A DNA stretch of 64,000 nt, from the NCBI GenBank assembly GCA_019912665.1, contig JAIOIE010000032.1, forward strand, positions 1 to 64,000. Reading direction: 5' to 3'. Source of the DNA: Deltaproteobacteria bacterium (GTDB lineage: Bacteria; Desulfobacterota; GWC2-55-46). The notes below the pieces were generated by a model, which made no database searches, had not been told where the DNA came from, and saw only the letters and a program-made list of their open reading frames with translations. Below, piece after piece: positions 43,181 to 51,311 of the stretch (within the stretch, counting starts at the first letter, position 1; every line of letters starts with the position of its first letter). The position numbers were made by a program, and so were the translations under genes.

Positions 43181-44071
43181 ATGCTGGACAAAGAGAGCCT
43201 GAAGCCCGTAATTGAATCGCTCATATTCGCCGCCGAGAACGCGATAAGCTTCGAGAGGATCGCAGGGGTGCTCGAAGGCGAGGACAAGGCAGCCGTGAGG
43301 GCCGCCCTGAACGAGTTGATAGAGGATTACAGGACAAAAGCCGGGGGTTTTTTCATCGAAGAGGTGGCGAACGGATATCAGTTCAGGACAAACCCGGAGT
43401 TCGCCCCCTTCCTCCGGAAGTTCTTTAAAATCGGCCTTCAGAAGATAAGCAAGGCGGCCATGGAGACCCTGGCGGTCGTGGCGTACAGGCAGCCTGTAGC
43501 GAGGGGCGACATAGAGGCCGTGCGCGGGGTGGACTCCGGCGGCGTCCTCGCAACCCTCATGGAGAAGAGGTTCATAAAGATAGTCGGCAGGAAAGAGGCG
43601 CCGGGCAGGCCCGTGGTCTACGGGACCACGAAGGAGTTCCTTGAGACGTTCGAGCTCAAGGACCTCTCCTGCCTGCCGAGCCTCAAAGATCTTAAGAAAA
43701 TGGAGGAAGAGTATGCCCGGGAAGAAGGGCAGGGAGCCGAGGAAGACGCAATCGAAAGGCCGGTCCAGGACGGGGAAGGAAGCTCCGAAGGCGGAGAGGA
43801 AAGGACCCAGGACAGAGGGCCGGAAGGGGACGGAGCGGCCGGAGAGGACGAAGAGGCCAGCGGCGCCGAACCTCAAGAGGGGCCGGAAGCCGTCGACCCC
43901 GACGGAGAGGGGGGCGGCTGGGAGGAGGCCGAAGAGGGAAGCGCCTCCGGAAGCGCCGCAACTGGAGAGGCTCCAGAAGATAATAGCGAACGCGGGGATA
44001 ACCTCCCGGAGGAAGGCCGAGGAGATGATAACCGAGGGCCGGGTGAGGGTGAACGGGAGGGCAATAACTGA
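43181..44071 (+). CDS. scpB: Segregation and condensation protein B with long acidic tail
   Basis: A 296-aa protein. Residues 1-170 are the two winged helices of ScpB (IESLIFAAENAISFERIAGV; TLAVVAYRQPVARGDIEAVR). After about residue 175 comes a 120-residue low-complexity tail rich in E, G and D that is not part of the family core. This tail is encoded by DNA that also encodes the start of rluB in another frame. The tail could be a by-product of lost stop codons or a real disordered segment. Confidence 0.92.
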   Translation: MLDKESLKPVIESLIFAAENAISFERIAGVLEGEDKAAVRAALNELIEDYRTKAGGFFIEEVANGYQFRTNPEFAPFLRKFFKIGLQKISKAAMETLAVVAYRQPVARGDIEAVRGVDSGGVLATLMEKRFIKIVGRKEAPGRPVVYGTTKEFLETFELKDLSCLPSLKDLKKMEEEYAREEGQGAEEDAIERPVQDGEGSSEGGEERTQDRGPEGDGAAGEDEEASGAEPQEGPEAVDPDGEGGGWEEAEEGSASGSAATGEAPEDNSERGDNLPEEGRGDDNRGPGEGEREGNN

Positions 44072-44681
44072 GCTCGGCGCCAAGGCAGACCCCGTTAACG
44101 ACAGGATAGAGGTAGACGGAAAGAGGATCAGATACGGCGGGCCCAGGGTGTATGTCCTCCTCAATAAGCCCAAGGGTTTCATTAGCTCTGTTTCCGACGA
44201 GGCCGGAAGACCGGTGGTGACCCAGCTCGTCTCTGCCGTAAAGGCCAGGGTCTATCCAGTGGGCAGGCTCGACTACGACGCCGAGGGCGTGCTCCTCCTT
44301 ACGAACGACGGCGACTTCTCGAATAAGCTCATACACCCGACATTCCAGGTCCCGAAGAAGTACCTCGTAAAGGTGAGCGACGTCCCAACCAAGGAAAAAC
44401 TTCAGAAGCTCGAAAAAGGAGTCCACCTTGAGGACGGGAAGACCCTTCCGGCAAAGGTAAAGTTCGTCAGGGCCACCCGCCAGAACTCGTGGATAGAGCT
44501 TACCGTATTCGAGGGCAGGAACCACCTGGTTAAGAGGATGTGCCAGGCCATCGGACACCCGGTGCAGAAATTGAAGAGGATAGAGTTCGCGGGGCTGAAA
44601 TTAGGGGCCCTGAAACCCGGCGAATGGAGGCATCTGACCGAAAGGGAGATTGCTGAACTTAAAGGACTCTCCGGGATTTGA
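43713..44681 (+). CDS. rluB: RluB-type 23S rRNA pseudouridine synthase with basic N-terminal tail
   Basis: A 322-aa protein from ATG 43713, with GGAGGAAG 4-11 bp upstream. The first 83 residues are very basic and disordered (MPGKKGREPRKTQSKGRSRT). The S4 domain (about 84-130) includes AGITSRRKAEEMITEGRVRV. The catalytic domain has GRLDYDAEGVLLLTND (active Asp) and GRNHLVKRMCQAIGHPV. It modifies 23S rRNA near position 2605. The first 359 bp overlap scpB. A frame extending back to 43641 has no better start. Confidence 0.9.
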   Translation: MPGKKGREPRKTQSKGRSRTGKEAPKAERKGPRTEGRKGTERPERTKRPAAPNLKRGRKPSTPTERGAAGRRPKREAPPEAPQLERLQKIIANAGITSRRKAEEMITEGRVRVNGRAITELGAKADPVNDRIEVDGKRIRYGGPRVYVLLNKPKGFISSVSDEAGRPVVTQLVSAVKARVYPVGRLDYDAEGVLLLTNDGDFSNKLIHPTFQVPKKYLVKVSDVPTKEKLQKLEKGVHLEDGKTLPAKVKFVRATRQNSWIELTVFEGRNHLVKRMCQAIGHPVQKLKRIEFAGLKLGALKPGEWRHLTEREIAELKGLSGI

Positions 44682-44686
44682 TTTCT

Positions 44687-44827
44687 GGCAACCTCTAAAA
44701 ATCGATCTTTTCCCCGGACTCTGCGTCAGGCCGTGAATAAAAATGCTCACATATTGTCATATATGTTCCGCTTTTTATCCCGGCCTTCCTTGATTGCGGG
44801 AAAAATCTCTATTTTTTAGAGGTTGCC
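44687..44827. mobile_element. Miniature inverted-repeat element, family 1, copy A
   Basis: 141 bp. Ends are GGCAACCTCTAAAAAT and ATTTTTTAGAGGTTGCC, flanked by TTCT (44683-44686 and 44828-44831). The interior is an imperfect hairpin: GAATAAAAATGCTCACATAT against ATATGTTCCGCTTTTTATCC. It has no coding capacity. It begins 5 bp after the rluB stop and ends 9 bp before the endonuclease ATG. Confidence 0.93.
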
Positions 44828-44836
44828 TTCTACTCG

Positions 44837-45499
44837 ATGAAACACGGAAATAACCTCTCTTCGATCATAACTTCATACTACTCCTCTCTCTTCTCGGCAT
44901 TCGGCCCCCAGGGCTGGTGGCCGGGGAGGACCCGCTTCGAGATAATCACCGGGGCCATTCTCACCCAGAATACGGCCTGGACCAATGTCGAGAAGGCCAT
45001 AAGGAACCTCCGGGAAAAAAAGGTCCTCTGCCCGGAACGCATGCGTGCGCTTTCCCATAACGAGCTTGCAACCCTCATAAGGCCCGCAGGATACTTCAAT
45101 ATCAAGGCAAAGAGGCTAAGAAGCTTTCTCGACCACCTCCACTCCGCGCACAAGGGTAGCCTCGATAAGCTCCTTAAGCAGGATTCCGGAAAGCTCAGGG
45201 CAGAGCTCCTTTCCATAAACGGCATAGGCCCTGAGACCGCCGACTCCATTATCCTCTACGCCGCCGGACTTCCGGAGTTCGTTGTCGATGCCTATACCAA
45301 GAGGATATTCGAGAGGCACGGGCTTCTTAATGGCGGTGCCGGATACGATGACGTGAAGTCCCTTTTCATGGAGAACCTGCCGTTGGATGAGCGCCTTTTT
45401 AACGAGTATCACGCCCTAATTGTCCGGACCGGAAAGGACTTCTGCAGGCCCAGAGAGCCCAGGTGCGGCTCCTGTCCCCTTTCGAAGCACCTCCCTTAG
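44837..45499 (+). CDS. Endonuclease III-like DNA glycosylase
   Basis: A 220-aa HhH-GPD protein that should remove damaged bases. It has the helix-hairpin-helix SINGIGPETADSIILYA and the catalytic aspartate in FVVDAYTKRI. The iron-sulfur loop at the C-terminus has three cysteines (FCRPREPRCGSC), but the fourth is absent because the protein ends PLSKHLP. The gene is sandwiched between two copies of the 141-bp element. AGAGG in the right end of copy A is the only ribosome-site-like sequence before the ATG, and the last base of its TAG is the first base of copy B. Confidence 0.85.
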   Translation: MKHGNNLSSIITSYYSSLFSAFGPQGWWPGRTRFEIITGAILTQNTAWTNVEKAIRNLREKKVLCPERMRALSHNELATLIRPAGYFNIKAKRLRSFLDHLHSAHKGSLDKLLKQDSGKLRAELLSINGIGPETADSIILYAAGLPEFVVDAYTKRIFERHGLLNGGAGYDDVKSLFMENLPLDERLFNEYHALIVRTGKDFCRPREPRCGSCPLSKHLP

Positions 45500-45638
45500 G
45501 CAACCTCTAGAATTGATCTTTTCCCCGGATTCTGTGTCAGGCCGTGAATAAAAATGCTCACATACTATCATATATGCTCCGATCTTTATTCCCGGCCTTC
45601 CTTGACTGCGGAAAAAAATTCCAATTTTTACGGTTGCT
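45499..45638. mobile_element. Miniature inverted-repeat element, family 1, copy B
   Basis: 140 bp from GGCAACCTCTAG to TTTTACGGTTGCT, flanked by CTTA (45495-45498 and 45639-45642). The right end has diverged more than in copy A. Without the insertion the endonuclease gene would still read CCT TAG, so the insertion regenerated the same stop codon. Confidence 0.9.
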
Positions 45639-45694
45639 CTTAGTTCTTCTCCTACCGCTTGGCATTTCCCCTCCCAAGTAGTAAAATCCATCGC

Positions 45695-47443
45695 ATGAAA
45701 AGGATAAGGCTTCTCGATAAGTCCCTTGCCTCGAAGATAGCCGCGGGCGAGGTGGTTGAAAGACCCGAGAGCGTCTTGAAGGAGCTCCTTGAGAACTCCA
45801 TCGACGCCGGGGCAATGGCCATATCCGTAACCGTAGCCGAGGGCGGAAAAAGGCTCATCCGTGTGGTGGATAACGGCTGCGGTATTTCAAGGGAGGACGC
45901 CTCCCTTGCCTTTGCCCGCCACGCAACCTCCAAAATAGAGAGCGAGGAGGACCTCGAAAGGATTATGACCATGGGATTCAGGGGCGAGGCCCTCTCAAGC
46001 ATCTCTGCGGTTTCAATCGTAACGCTACGGACGAGACCGCCCGGAGAGGTCGAGGGCACGAGGGTGGTCGTGGAGGGGGGAGGAGAGCCGATAATAACCT
46101 CCGACGGCTGCCCAGAGGGCACGTCTATCGAGGTAAAGGACCTTTTCTATAACACACCCGCGAGGCTCAAGTTCATGCGCGGGGCCGAATCCGAATATGG
46201 CCGCATCCTCGATACCTTCAGGAAGATCGCCCTCATAAACCCGGATAAGCGACTGAGGATAGTGCACGGCTCCGGAAGGCCCCTTGAGGCCCTGCCGGGC
46301 ACACTGAGGCAGAGGATAATTGACCTCTTCGGCCCGGAGATTGGAGAAAGACTCGCCGAGGTAGAGACGCCTGACCTTACGGGCTTTATTGGAATGGTTG
46401 ACTTGAGCTTTCCGACGGCCAGGCACATCCATACCTTCGTAAACGGCAGGTGGGTCCGCGACAGGTCCGTTAACCGTGCTATACTTGAAGGATACGGGGG
46501 GCTCCTTGGCGGGAGGTACCCGTTCGCGGTCCTGGACCTCAAAATCCCCCCGGAGGACGTGGACGTAAACATCCACCCGGCAAAGAGCGAGGTACGCTTC
46601 CGTAACCAGGGCTATATTTACGACCTGGTGAGGTTCGGGATACGGGACGCGCTCGCGGCCAGGGCCAGGCCGGCCGTCTCCGCAATAAAGAGGAGGGAGA
46701 CGGTTCCCTATATAGGCCGGGGAGAGCGGCAGGCGTCTGCGTTGAACGAACCAGCCGCGAGCTATCAGTTCACCGAAAGGCCCGTCCAGCTAGGCCTCTC
46801 AGAAGTAACGGAACTTACCGAGGACGTAAAAAACCCCGAGTTCCTTGATCTTGAAGTGATAGGCCAGCTCTGGGGCGAGTTCATCGTTGCCCAAAGCCCG
46901 GAGAATGGCGGGGAGGCGTATCTAATAGACCAGCACGGCGCTGCCGAGAGGTGCGCCTTCGAGGCCTTGAAGAAAAGGCTCGCCTCAGGCTCCATAAGGA
47001 GCCAGGCACTCCTTCTCCCGGAGAGGATAGAGACGACACCCGGGGAGAAGGAACTGATACTCAAGTCTCTAAAGTATCTTTCCGAAATGGGTTTTGAGCT
47101 CATGCCCTTCGGCCAGTCCACAAAGGCCGGGGGAGAAACATTCCTTCTTAAGTCCGTGCCGGACCTACTTGCCGGAAGGAGCTCGGCCTCCCTCATAAAG
47201 GACATGGCAGAAGAGCTCTCCATTCACGGAGGGAGCCGGAGGGCCGAGGAGAGGGTCGAATCCGTATTAATGAGGATCGCATGCCACAGCGTCATAAGGG
47301 GGCCGAGGCCGCTAAGGAAAGAAGAGGCCCAGGCGCTTTTGAAAGAGATGGCCATGATAGACTTCGCCGGGCACTGCCCTCACGGCAGGCCGGTCGTGAA
47401 AAGGCTCTCAAGAACGGAGATAGAGTCCTTCTTCGGGAGGTAG
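45695..47443 (+). CDS. mutL: DNA mismatch repair protein MutL
   Basis: A 582-aa GHKL ATPase from ATG 45695. The N-terminal motifs are IAAGEVVERPESVLKELLEN, DNGCGI and TMGFRGEALSSISAV, and DVNIHPAKSEVRF is conserved. The C-terminal dimerisation domain includes LIDQHGAAERCAFEAL (QHAxxE region) and HCPHGRPVV. It couples MutS mismatch recognition to strand incision. It heads a run with the phosphoesterase and miaA; mutL-miaA linkage is common. Confidence 0.95.
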   Translation: MKRIRLLDKSLASKIAAGEVVERPESVLKELLENSIDAGAMAISVTVAEGGKRLIRVVDNGCGISREDASLAFARHATSKIESEEDLERIMTMGFRGEALSSISAVSIVTLRTRPPGEVEGTRVVVEGGGEPIITSDGCPEGTSIEVKDLFYNTPARLKFMRGAESEYGRILDTFRKIALINPDKRLRIVHGSGRPLEALPGTLRQRIIDLFGPEIGERLAEVETPDLTGFIGMVDLSFPTARHIHTFVNGRWVRDRSVNRAILEGYGGLLGGRYPFAVLDLKIPPEDVDVNIHPAKSEVRFRNQGYIYDLVRFGIRDALAARARPAVSAIKRRETVPYIGRGERQASALNEPAASYQFTERPVQLGLSEVTELTEDVKNPEFLDLEVIGQLWGEFIVAQSPENGGEAYLIDQHGAAERCAFEALKKRLASGSIRSQALLLPERIETTPGEKELILKSLKYLSEMGFELMPFGQSTKAGGETFLLKSVPDLLAGRSSASLIKDMAEELSIHGGSRRAEERVESVLMRIACHSVIRGPRPLRKEEAQALLKEMAMIDFAGHCPHGRPVVKRLSRTEIESFFGR

Positions 47444-47447
47444 GAAG

Positions 47448-48269
47448 ATGATCTCCCGCCGCGACTTCCTTAGGGGCGGGGCCCTCCTCGGCGGCGCGCT
47501 CCTCTTCGAGAGCGCGGTCCTGGCTCCAAGGGGCGTAAGGGTCCAGGAGGCCGCGATAAGGATAAACGGCCTGCCGCCCTCCTTCAACGGATTTACCATC
47601 TGCCACCTTACCGACATCCACCACAGCCCTGTCGTCGGCCTAGGCTATATAGAAAAGGTCGTTGAAGAGGCGAATAGCCTGAGCCCCGACCTCTTTGTCC
47701 TTACCGGCGATTATATCGACGACGGCAGGAAGTACATGCCACCTGCCGTAAAGGCCCTCTCAGGGCTCAAGGCCCGCTTCGGGACGCTGGCCGTGCTCGG
47801 GAACCACGACCACTTCATCGGAACGGGCTATACCGAAGAGGTCATGGACTCCTACCGGATCCCCCTCCTTCAGAATAGGCACACTTTCATTGAGTCCGGC
47901 AGGGACGCGTTCTGCATAGGAGGCGTAAGAGACTTTCTCGAAGACGCGCCTGATGCGAAAGAGGCCTTTCGGGGCGCCCCGAAGGATGTGCCCAGGATCT
48001 TATTGTCTCATCACCCCGATTACGCAGAGTACCTCCCTGATGACGAGAGGGTGGACCTTGTCCTATCCGGGCACACCCACGGCGGCCAAGTGAGGCTCCC
48101 CTTCTCGTTCGCCCCGGTAGTGCCCTCCGGCTTCGGCCAGAAATATTCGGGCGGTCTCGTCCGGAACGGCGCTACCCAGGTATACGTATCAAGGGGCGTG
48201 GGTGTCGTCATGATACCCGTCCGGTTCAACTGCCCGCCCGAGATAACCCTCATCCGGCTCGTGACATAA
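47448..48269 (+). CDS. Tat-exported metallophosphoesterase
   Basis: A 273-aa calcineurin-type phosphoesterase. The start MISRRDFLRGGALLGGALLF has a twin-arginine signal. Metal motifs are LTDIHH, LTGDYIDDG, GNHDH, SHHPDYAE and SGHTHGGQV, complete for a di-metal site. The family includes YkuE- and LpxG-like lipid-linked hydrolases, but the substrate here is unknown. It starts 4 bp after mutL. Confidence 0.88.
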   Translation: MISRRDFLRGGALLGGALLFESAVLAPRGVRVQEAAIRINGLPPSFNGFTICHLTDIHHSPVVGLGYIEKVVEEANSLSPDLFVLTGDYIDDGRKYMPPAVKALSGLKARFGTLAVLGNHDHFIGTGYTEEVMDSYRIPLLQNRHTFIESGRDAFCIGGVRDFLEDAPDAKEAFRGAPKDVPRILLSHHPDYAEYLPDDERVDLVLSGHTHGGQVRLPFSFAPVVPSGFGQKYSGGLVRNGATQVYVSRGVGVVMIPVRFNCPPEITLIRLVT

Positions 48270-48296
48270 CCCTTTGAAAATAGTATAATTTCGCGG

Positions 48297-49208
48297 ATGG
48301 AGAAGCTTCTTGTCATAGCCGGGCCCACCGCCTCCGGCAAATCGGCCCTGGCAGCCGGGCTTGCGCGCCTATTCGACGGCGAGGTCATAAGCGCCGATTC
48401 CATGCAGGTCTACAGGCACATGGATATCGGCACGGCCAAGCCATCGGAAGACGAGATGGCCGGGGTGGCGCACCATCTGATAAGCGTGGTCGACCCTTCG
48501 GAAGAGTACACGGCCGCAAAATTCAGGGAGGACGCCCTTCAGAAGATACAGGAGATACTCGGACGGGGAAAGAGGGTCGTCATCGCAGGCGGAACGGGCC
48601 TCTATATAAAGGCCCTTACCCAGGGGCTTTTCGAAGGTCCTGAAGCGGACTGGGACCTCCGGAGGGGCCTCCTCGAAGAGGCAGAAAAAAAGGGCAGGGA
48701 AGCCCTCCATGAAAAGCTCCGGGAGGCGGACCCGGTTAGCGCCTCCCGAATACACCCCAATAACCTCCACAGGGTCATAAGGGCCCTGGAGGTATACAGC
48801 CTCTCCAAAAGGCCCATCTCGGATCTCCAGGAGGAGCACTCATTTGCCCCGGCTCCCTTCGAGACCCTTAAGATAGGGCTCTCGATGGAAAGGGCGGAGC
48901 TATACGCGGCCATAGACAGGCGCGTTGAGAGGATGGTCGAGGCAGGGCTCCTGGATGAGACGAGAAGGCTCCTTTCGATGGGGCACCATTCCGGCTTGAA
49001 GCCGATGCGCGGTTTGGGTTATAAGGAAATGACCGCTTTCATAGAGGGCGAGTACGCCTTTGACGAGGCCGTCCGGCTTATAAAGAGGAACACGAGGCAC
49101 TACGCGAAAAGGCAGATGACCTGGTTCAGGAAAGACCCTGAAATAAGATGGTTCAATCCGGGGGACAAAAACTGTATAATAGGGCTTGTAAGGGGGTTCC
49201 TCGATTGA
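48297..49208 (+). CDS. miaA: tRNA dimethylallyltransferase
   Basis: A 303-aa enzyme that prenylates A37 of tRNAs reading UNN codons. It has P-loop GPTASGKS (9-16), ISADSMQVYRHMDIGTAKP, and AGGTGLYIKALTQGL; length is typical. Its stop overlaps the TTG start of the next gene. Confidence 0.95.
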   Translation: MEKLLVIAGPTASGKSALAAGLARLFDGEVISADSMQVYRHMDIGTAKPSEDEMAGVAHHLISVVDPSEEYTAAKFREDALQKIQEILGRGKRVVIAGGTGLYIKALTQGLFEGPEADWDLRRGLLEEAEKKGREALHEKLREADPVSASRIHPNNLHRVIRALEVYSLSKRPISDLQEEHSFAPAPFETLKIGLSMERAELYAAIDRRVERMVEAGLLDETRRLLSMGHHSGLKPMRGLGYKEMTAFIEGEYAFDEAVRLIKRNTRHYAKRQMTWFRKDPEIRWFNPGDKNCIIGLVRGFLD

Positions 49209-49921
49209 GATATTTGCTGATTTTCATATTGCTCGCCGTTTCGGCTGTCGGGCACATTAAAACCGCGGAAGCGGCTGATATCGTAATTATACCAACGGAA
49301 GGCACTGCCGCCAAGTCCGACGACATGGCCCGGATGAAGCGTTCGGCCCTGGACGGGGCCCTCGTGAACGCCGTGAGGGACGCGGTTAATTCCATACTCG
49401 TAAAAGAATCGCTCGTTGCGCCCGAAGCGGTCATAAAGGACCTGACCTCGAACCCCGGCACATATGTCCTCAATTACAGGATTCGTTCCGAAGGCCTGGT
49501 CATGCACATGGACGCGCTCCCGGCCGGCGGGCCGCTCCCGGTCGACGCCTCGCCCGGCGCTGGTGTCGAGTTTTACCATGTCTGGATCGAGGCCTCGGTC
49601 GACAAGGACGCGCTCCGGGACGCGATAGCCAAATACCTTTCCGTAAGCGCCTACCAGAGCCCGCTCGTCATAAACATAATAGATGTCGGCGATTACCAGA
49701 CCTTTACAGGGCTCCTCTCATCTCTCAGGAAGATAGCCGTCATAAAACATCTCTCGTATAGGACTTTTTCTCCGGGCAGGGTCACGCTCATTGCGGAGAC
49801 CGGAGCAAGCGCGCGCATGCTCGCGGCCAGGATAGCCAATGAGGTGCCCGAGAACTTCGCCGTGGTGGAGGGGGCCGGGCAGATCATCATAAGGCCCTCG
49901 GAGGGGCTCTCGCTGGAATGA
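49205..49921 (+). CDS. Secreted protein of unknown function, paired with a GNA1162-like lipoprotein
   Basis: A 238-aa protein from TTG 49205, overlapping the miaA stop (TTGA). A signal peptide (RYLLIFILLAVSAVGHI, cut near AEA) is followed by a mature domain with ALDGALVNAVRDAVNSILVK and a C-terminal half that looks like a small alpha/beta repeat. It resembles envelope proteins of the flagellar-assembly T/LPP20-like type in its first half, but I am not certain. It overlaps the lipoprotein gene by 4 bp. Confidence 0.55.
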   Translation: MRYLLIFILLAVSAVGHIKTAEAADIVIIPTEGTAAKSDDMARMKRSALDGALVNAVRDAVNSILVKESLVAPEAVIKDLTSNPGTYVLNYRIRSEGLVMHMDALPAGGPLPVDASPGAGVEFYHVWIEASVDKDALRDAIAKYLSVSAYQSPLVINIIDVGDYQTFTGLLSSLRKIAVIKHLSYRTFSPGRVTLIAETGASARMLAARIANEVPENFAVVEGAGQIIIRPSEGLSLE

Positions 49922-50526
49922 AAAAGCTCCTCACTGCCATACTGCTTGCCCTTATGCTCGGAGGCTGCGGGCCGGCAGTCAGGCACGTCATCACGGACGG
50001 ATACGCGAAGGCCGCGCCCGGAAAGGTCGCGGTGCTCCCGGTCGTCTGGGAAGAGAAAGCCCCCGGCGAGGCCGAGGACATAAGCCGCCTTTTCAGGGCC
50101 ATGTCCGTGGAGAAGCTTGCGGGCCTCAAGTACCTTACCGTTCCGCTTGAGGAATTCGAAAAGGGCGGCCTGAAGGCCGACGACTGGGCCTCCCGGCCCA
50201 CTAACGAGGCGGCCGCCCTCCTTGGGGCCGACGCGCTCCTTTACATACGCGTAACCGACTGGGACAAGGACAGCTTCCTTCCGTACGCTTCCCTGAGCAT
50301 AGAGGCCTCATTCGAGCTCCGCTCGGCCGCGGGGCAGCTACTCTGGAAAGCCGACCACAGGAGCAGGGAATCGGACCTTAACCTGGACAGGGCGCCCATG
50401 CACCTCGCCATGTACAAGGCCTATGAGCCGAGGGTGCAGAAGTTCGTGGACGCCGTATTCACGACCCTGCCGCCGGGGAAGGCTGAGGAGCGGGCTAAAA
50501 AGACCTATTTCAAATGGCTGCCCTGA
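49918..50526 (+). CDS. Outer-membrane lipoprotein, GNA1162/DUF799-like
   Basis: A 202-aa lipoprotein with lipobox LGGC after MKKLLTAILLALM. The mature part has KVAVLPVVWEEK at the start and NEAAALLGADALLYIRVTDW in the middle, matching the GNA1162/DUF799 family thought to act in envelope assembly or multi-component export. ATGA overlap with the secreted-protein gene suggests that the two form a complex. Confidence 0.7.
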   Translation: MKKLLTAILLALMLGGCGPAVRHVITDGYAKAAPGKVAVLPVVWEEKAPGEAEDISRLFRAMSVEKLAGLKYLTVPLEEFEKGGLKADDWASRPTNEAAALLGADALLYIRVTDWDKDSFLPYASLSIEASFELRSAAGQLLWKADHRSRESDLNLDRAPMHLAMYKAYEPRVQKFVDAVFTTLPPGKAEERAKKTYFKWLP

Positions 50527-50564
50527 CAGGGGCTCCTGAGAGGGGGGAGAAATTCCATCGGAAG

Positions 50565-51089
50565 ATGAAGCATATCCCGAACCTCCTTACGGTCCTGAGG
50601 ATAGCACTCGTCCCGGTCTTTCTCTATTTCGTCGTTATCGAGGAGCTTTACACGGCGGCCGCCATTTTCATAATAGCGGGGGTCACTGACGGGATAGACG
50701 GCTTCCTCGCGCGCAGGTATGATCTCAGGACCGAGTTCGGCGCCTACCTGGACCCGTTCGCGGACAAGTTCCTCCTTATGAGCGCGTACATTGCGCTCAC
50801 GGCCAAGGGGCTCCTGCCGCTCTGGCTCACGATACCCGTCGTACTCAAGGATTCTTTCCTTCTGGCCGGAGTCATGGCGCTCCGCGGCATGGGCAGAAAG
50901 GTCACTGCGTCCCCGAGCGTTTTCGGAAAATCCACGACGGTATTGCAGATACTGACTGTCGTCTATGCCATGCTCATCGGCAGAGACGCCTTTTTCCCGT
51001 TCCTGGCCGGGGCCACGGCTTTGATTACGGTTTACACCTGGATAGACTACTCGAGGAGGGAGTATCTCATCCAGACGGGCAGGAAGTAA
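50565..51089 (+). CDS. pgsA: CDP-diacylglycerol-glycerol-3-phosphate phosphatidyltransferase
   Basis: A 174-aa membrane enzyme from ATG 50565; an upstream ATG at 50514 overlaps the lipoprotein gene. The CDP-alcohol motif DGIDGFLARRYDLRTEFGAY continues LDPFADK, giving all required D, G and R positions. Four to five transmembrane helices follow. It makes phosphatidylglycerophosphate, upstream of the cardiolipin synthase encoded 220 bp later. A 141-bp repeat starts one base after its stop. Confidence 0.88.
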   Translation: MKHIPNLLTVLRIALVPVFLYFVVIEELYTAAAIFIIAGVTDGIDGFLARRYDLRTEFGAYLDPFADKFLLMSAYIALTAKGLLPLWLTIPVVLKDSFLLAGVMALRGMGRKVTASPSVFGKSTTVLQILTVVYAMLIGRDAFFPFLAGATALITVYTWIDYSRREYLIQTGRK

Positions 51090-51090
51090 G

Positions 51091-51231
51091 GGCAACCTCT
51101 AAAAATTGATCTTTTTCCCGGACTCTGCGTCAGGCCAGGAATAAAAATGCTCACATATTCGCATATATGCTCCGCTTTTTATTCCAGACCTTCCTTGATT
51201 GCGTGAAAAATCTCTAATTTTTAGAGTTGCC
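51091..51231. mobile_element. Miniature inverted-repeat element, family 1, copy C
   Basis: 141 bp from GGCAACCTCTAAAAATTG to CTAATTTTTAGAGTTGCC, flanked by TAAG (51087-51090 and 51232-51235). The left TAAG includes the TAA stop of pgsA. It has the same orientation as copies A and B. Confidence 0.93.
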
Positions 51232-51311
51232 TAAGGTCTGCGGCTCTCGCCTTAAAGGTCTCGCTTCCCGGCCCTCATCTTTCGCACCGTGATTCGCAAG
51301 CGGAACCGACC

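Noticed and set aside
45499-45499. Idea that copy B truncated the endonuclease gene and removed its last cysteine
   Set aside because: Removing the element and one CTTA restores CCT TAG, so the stop existed before insertion.
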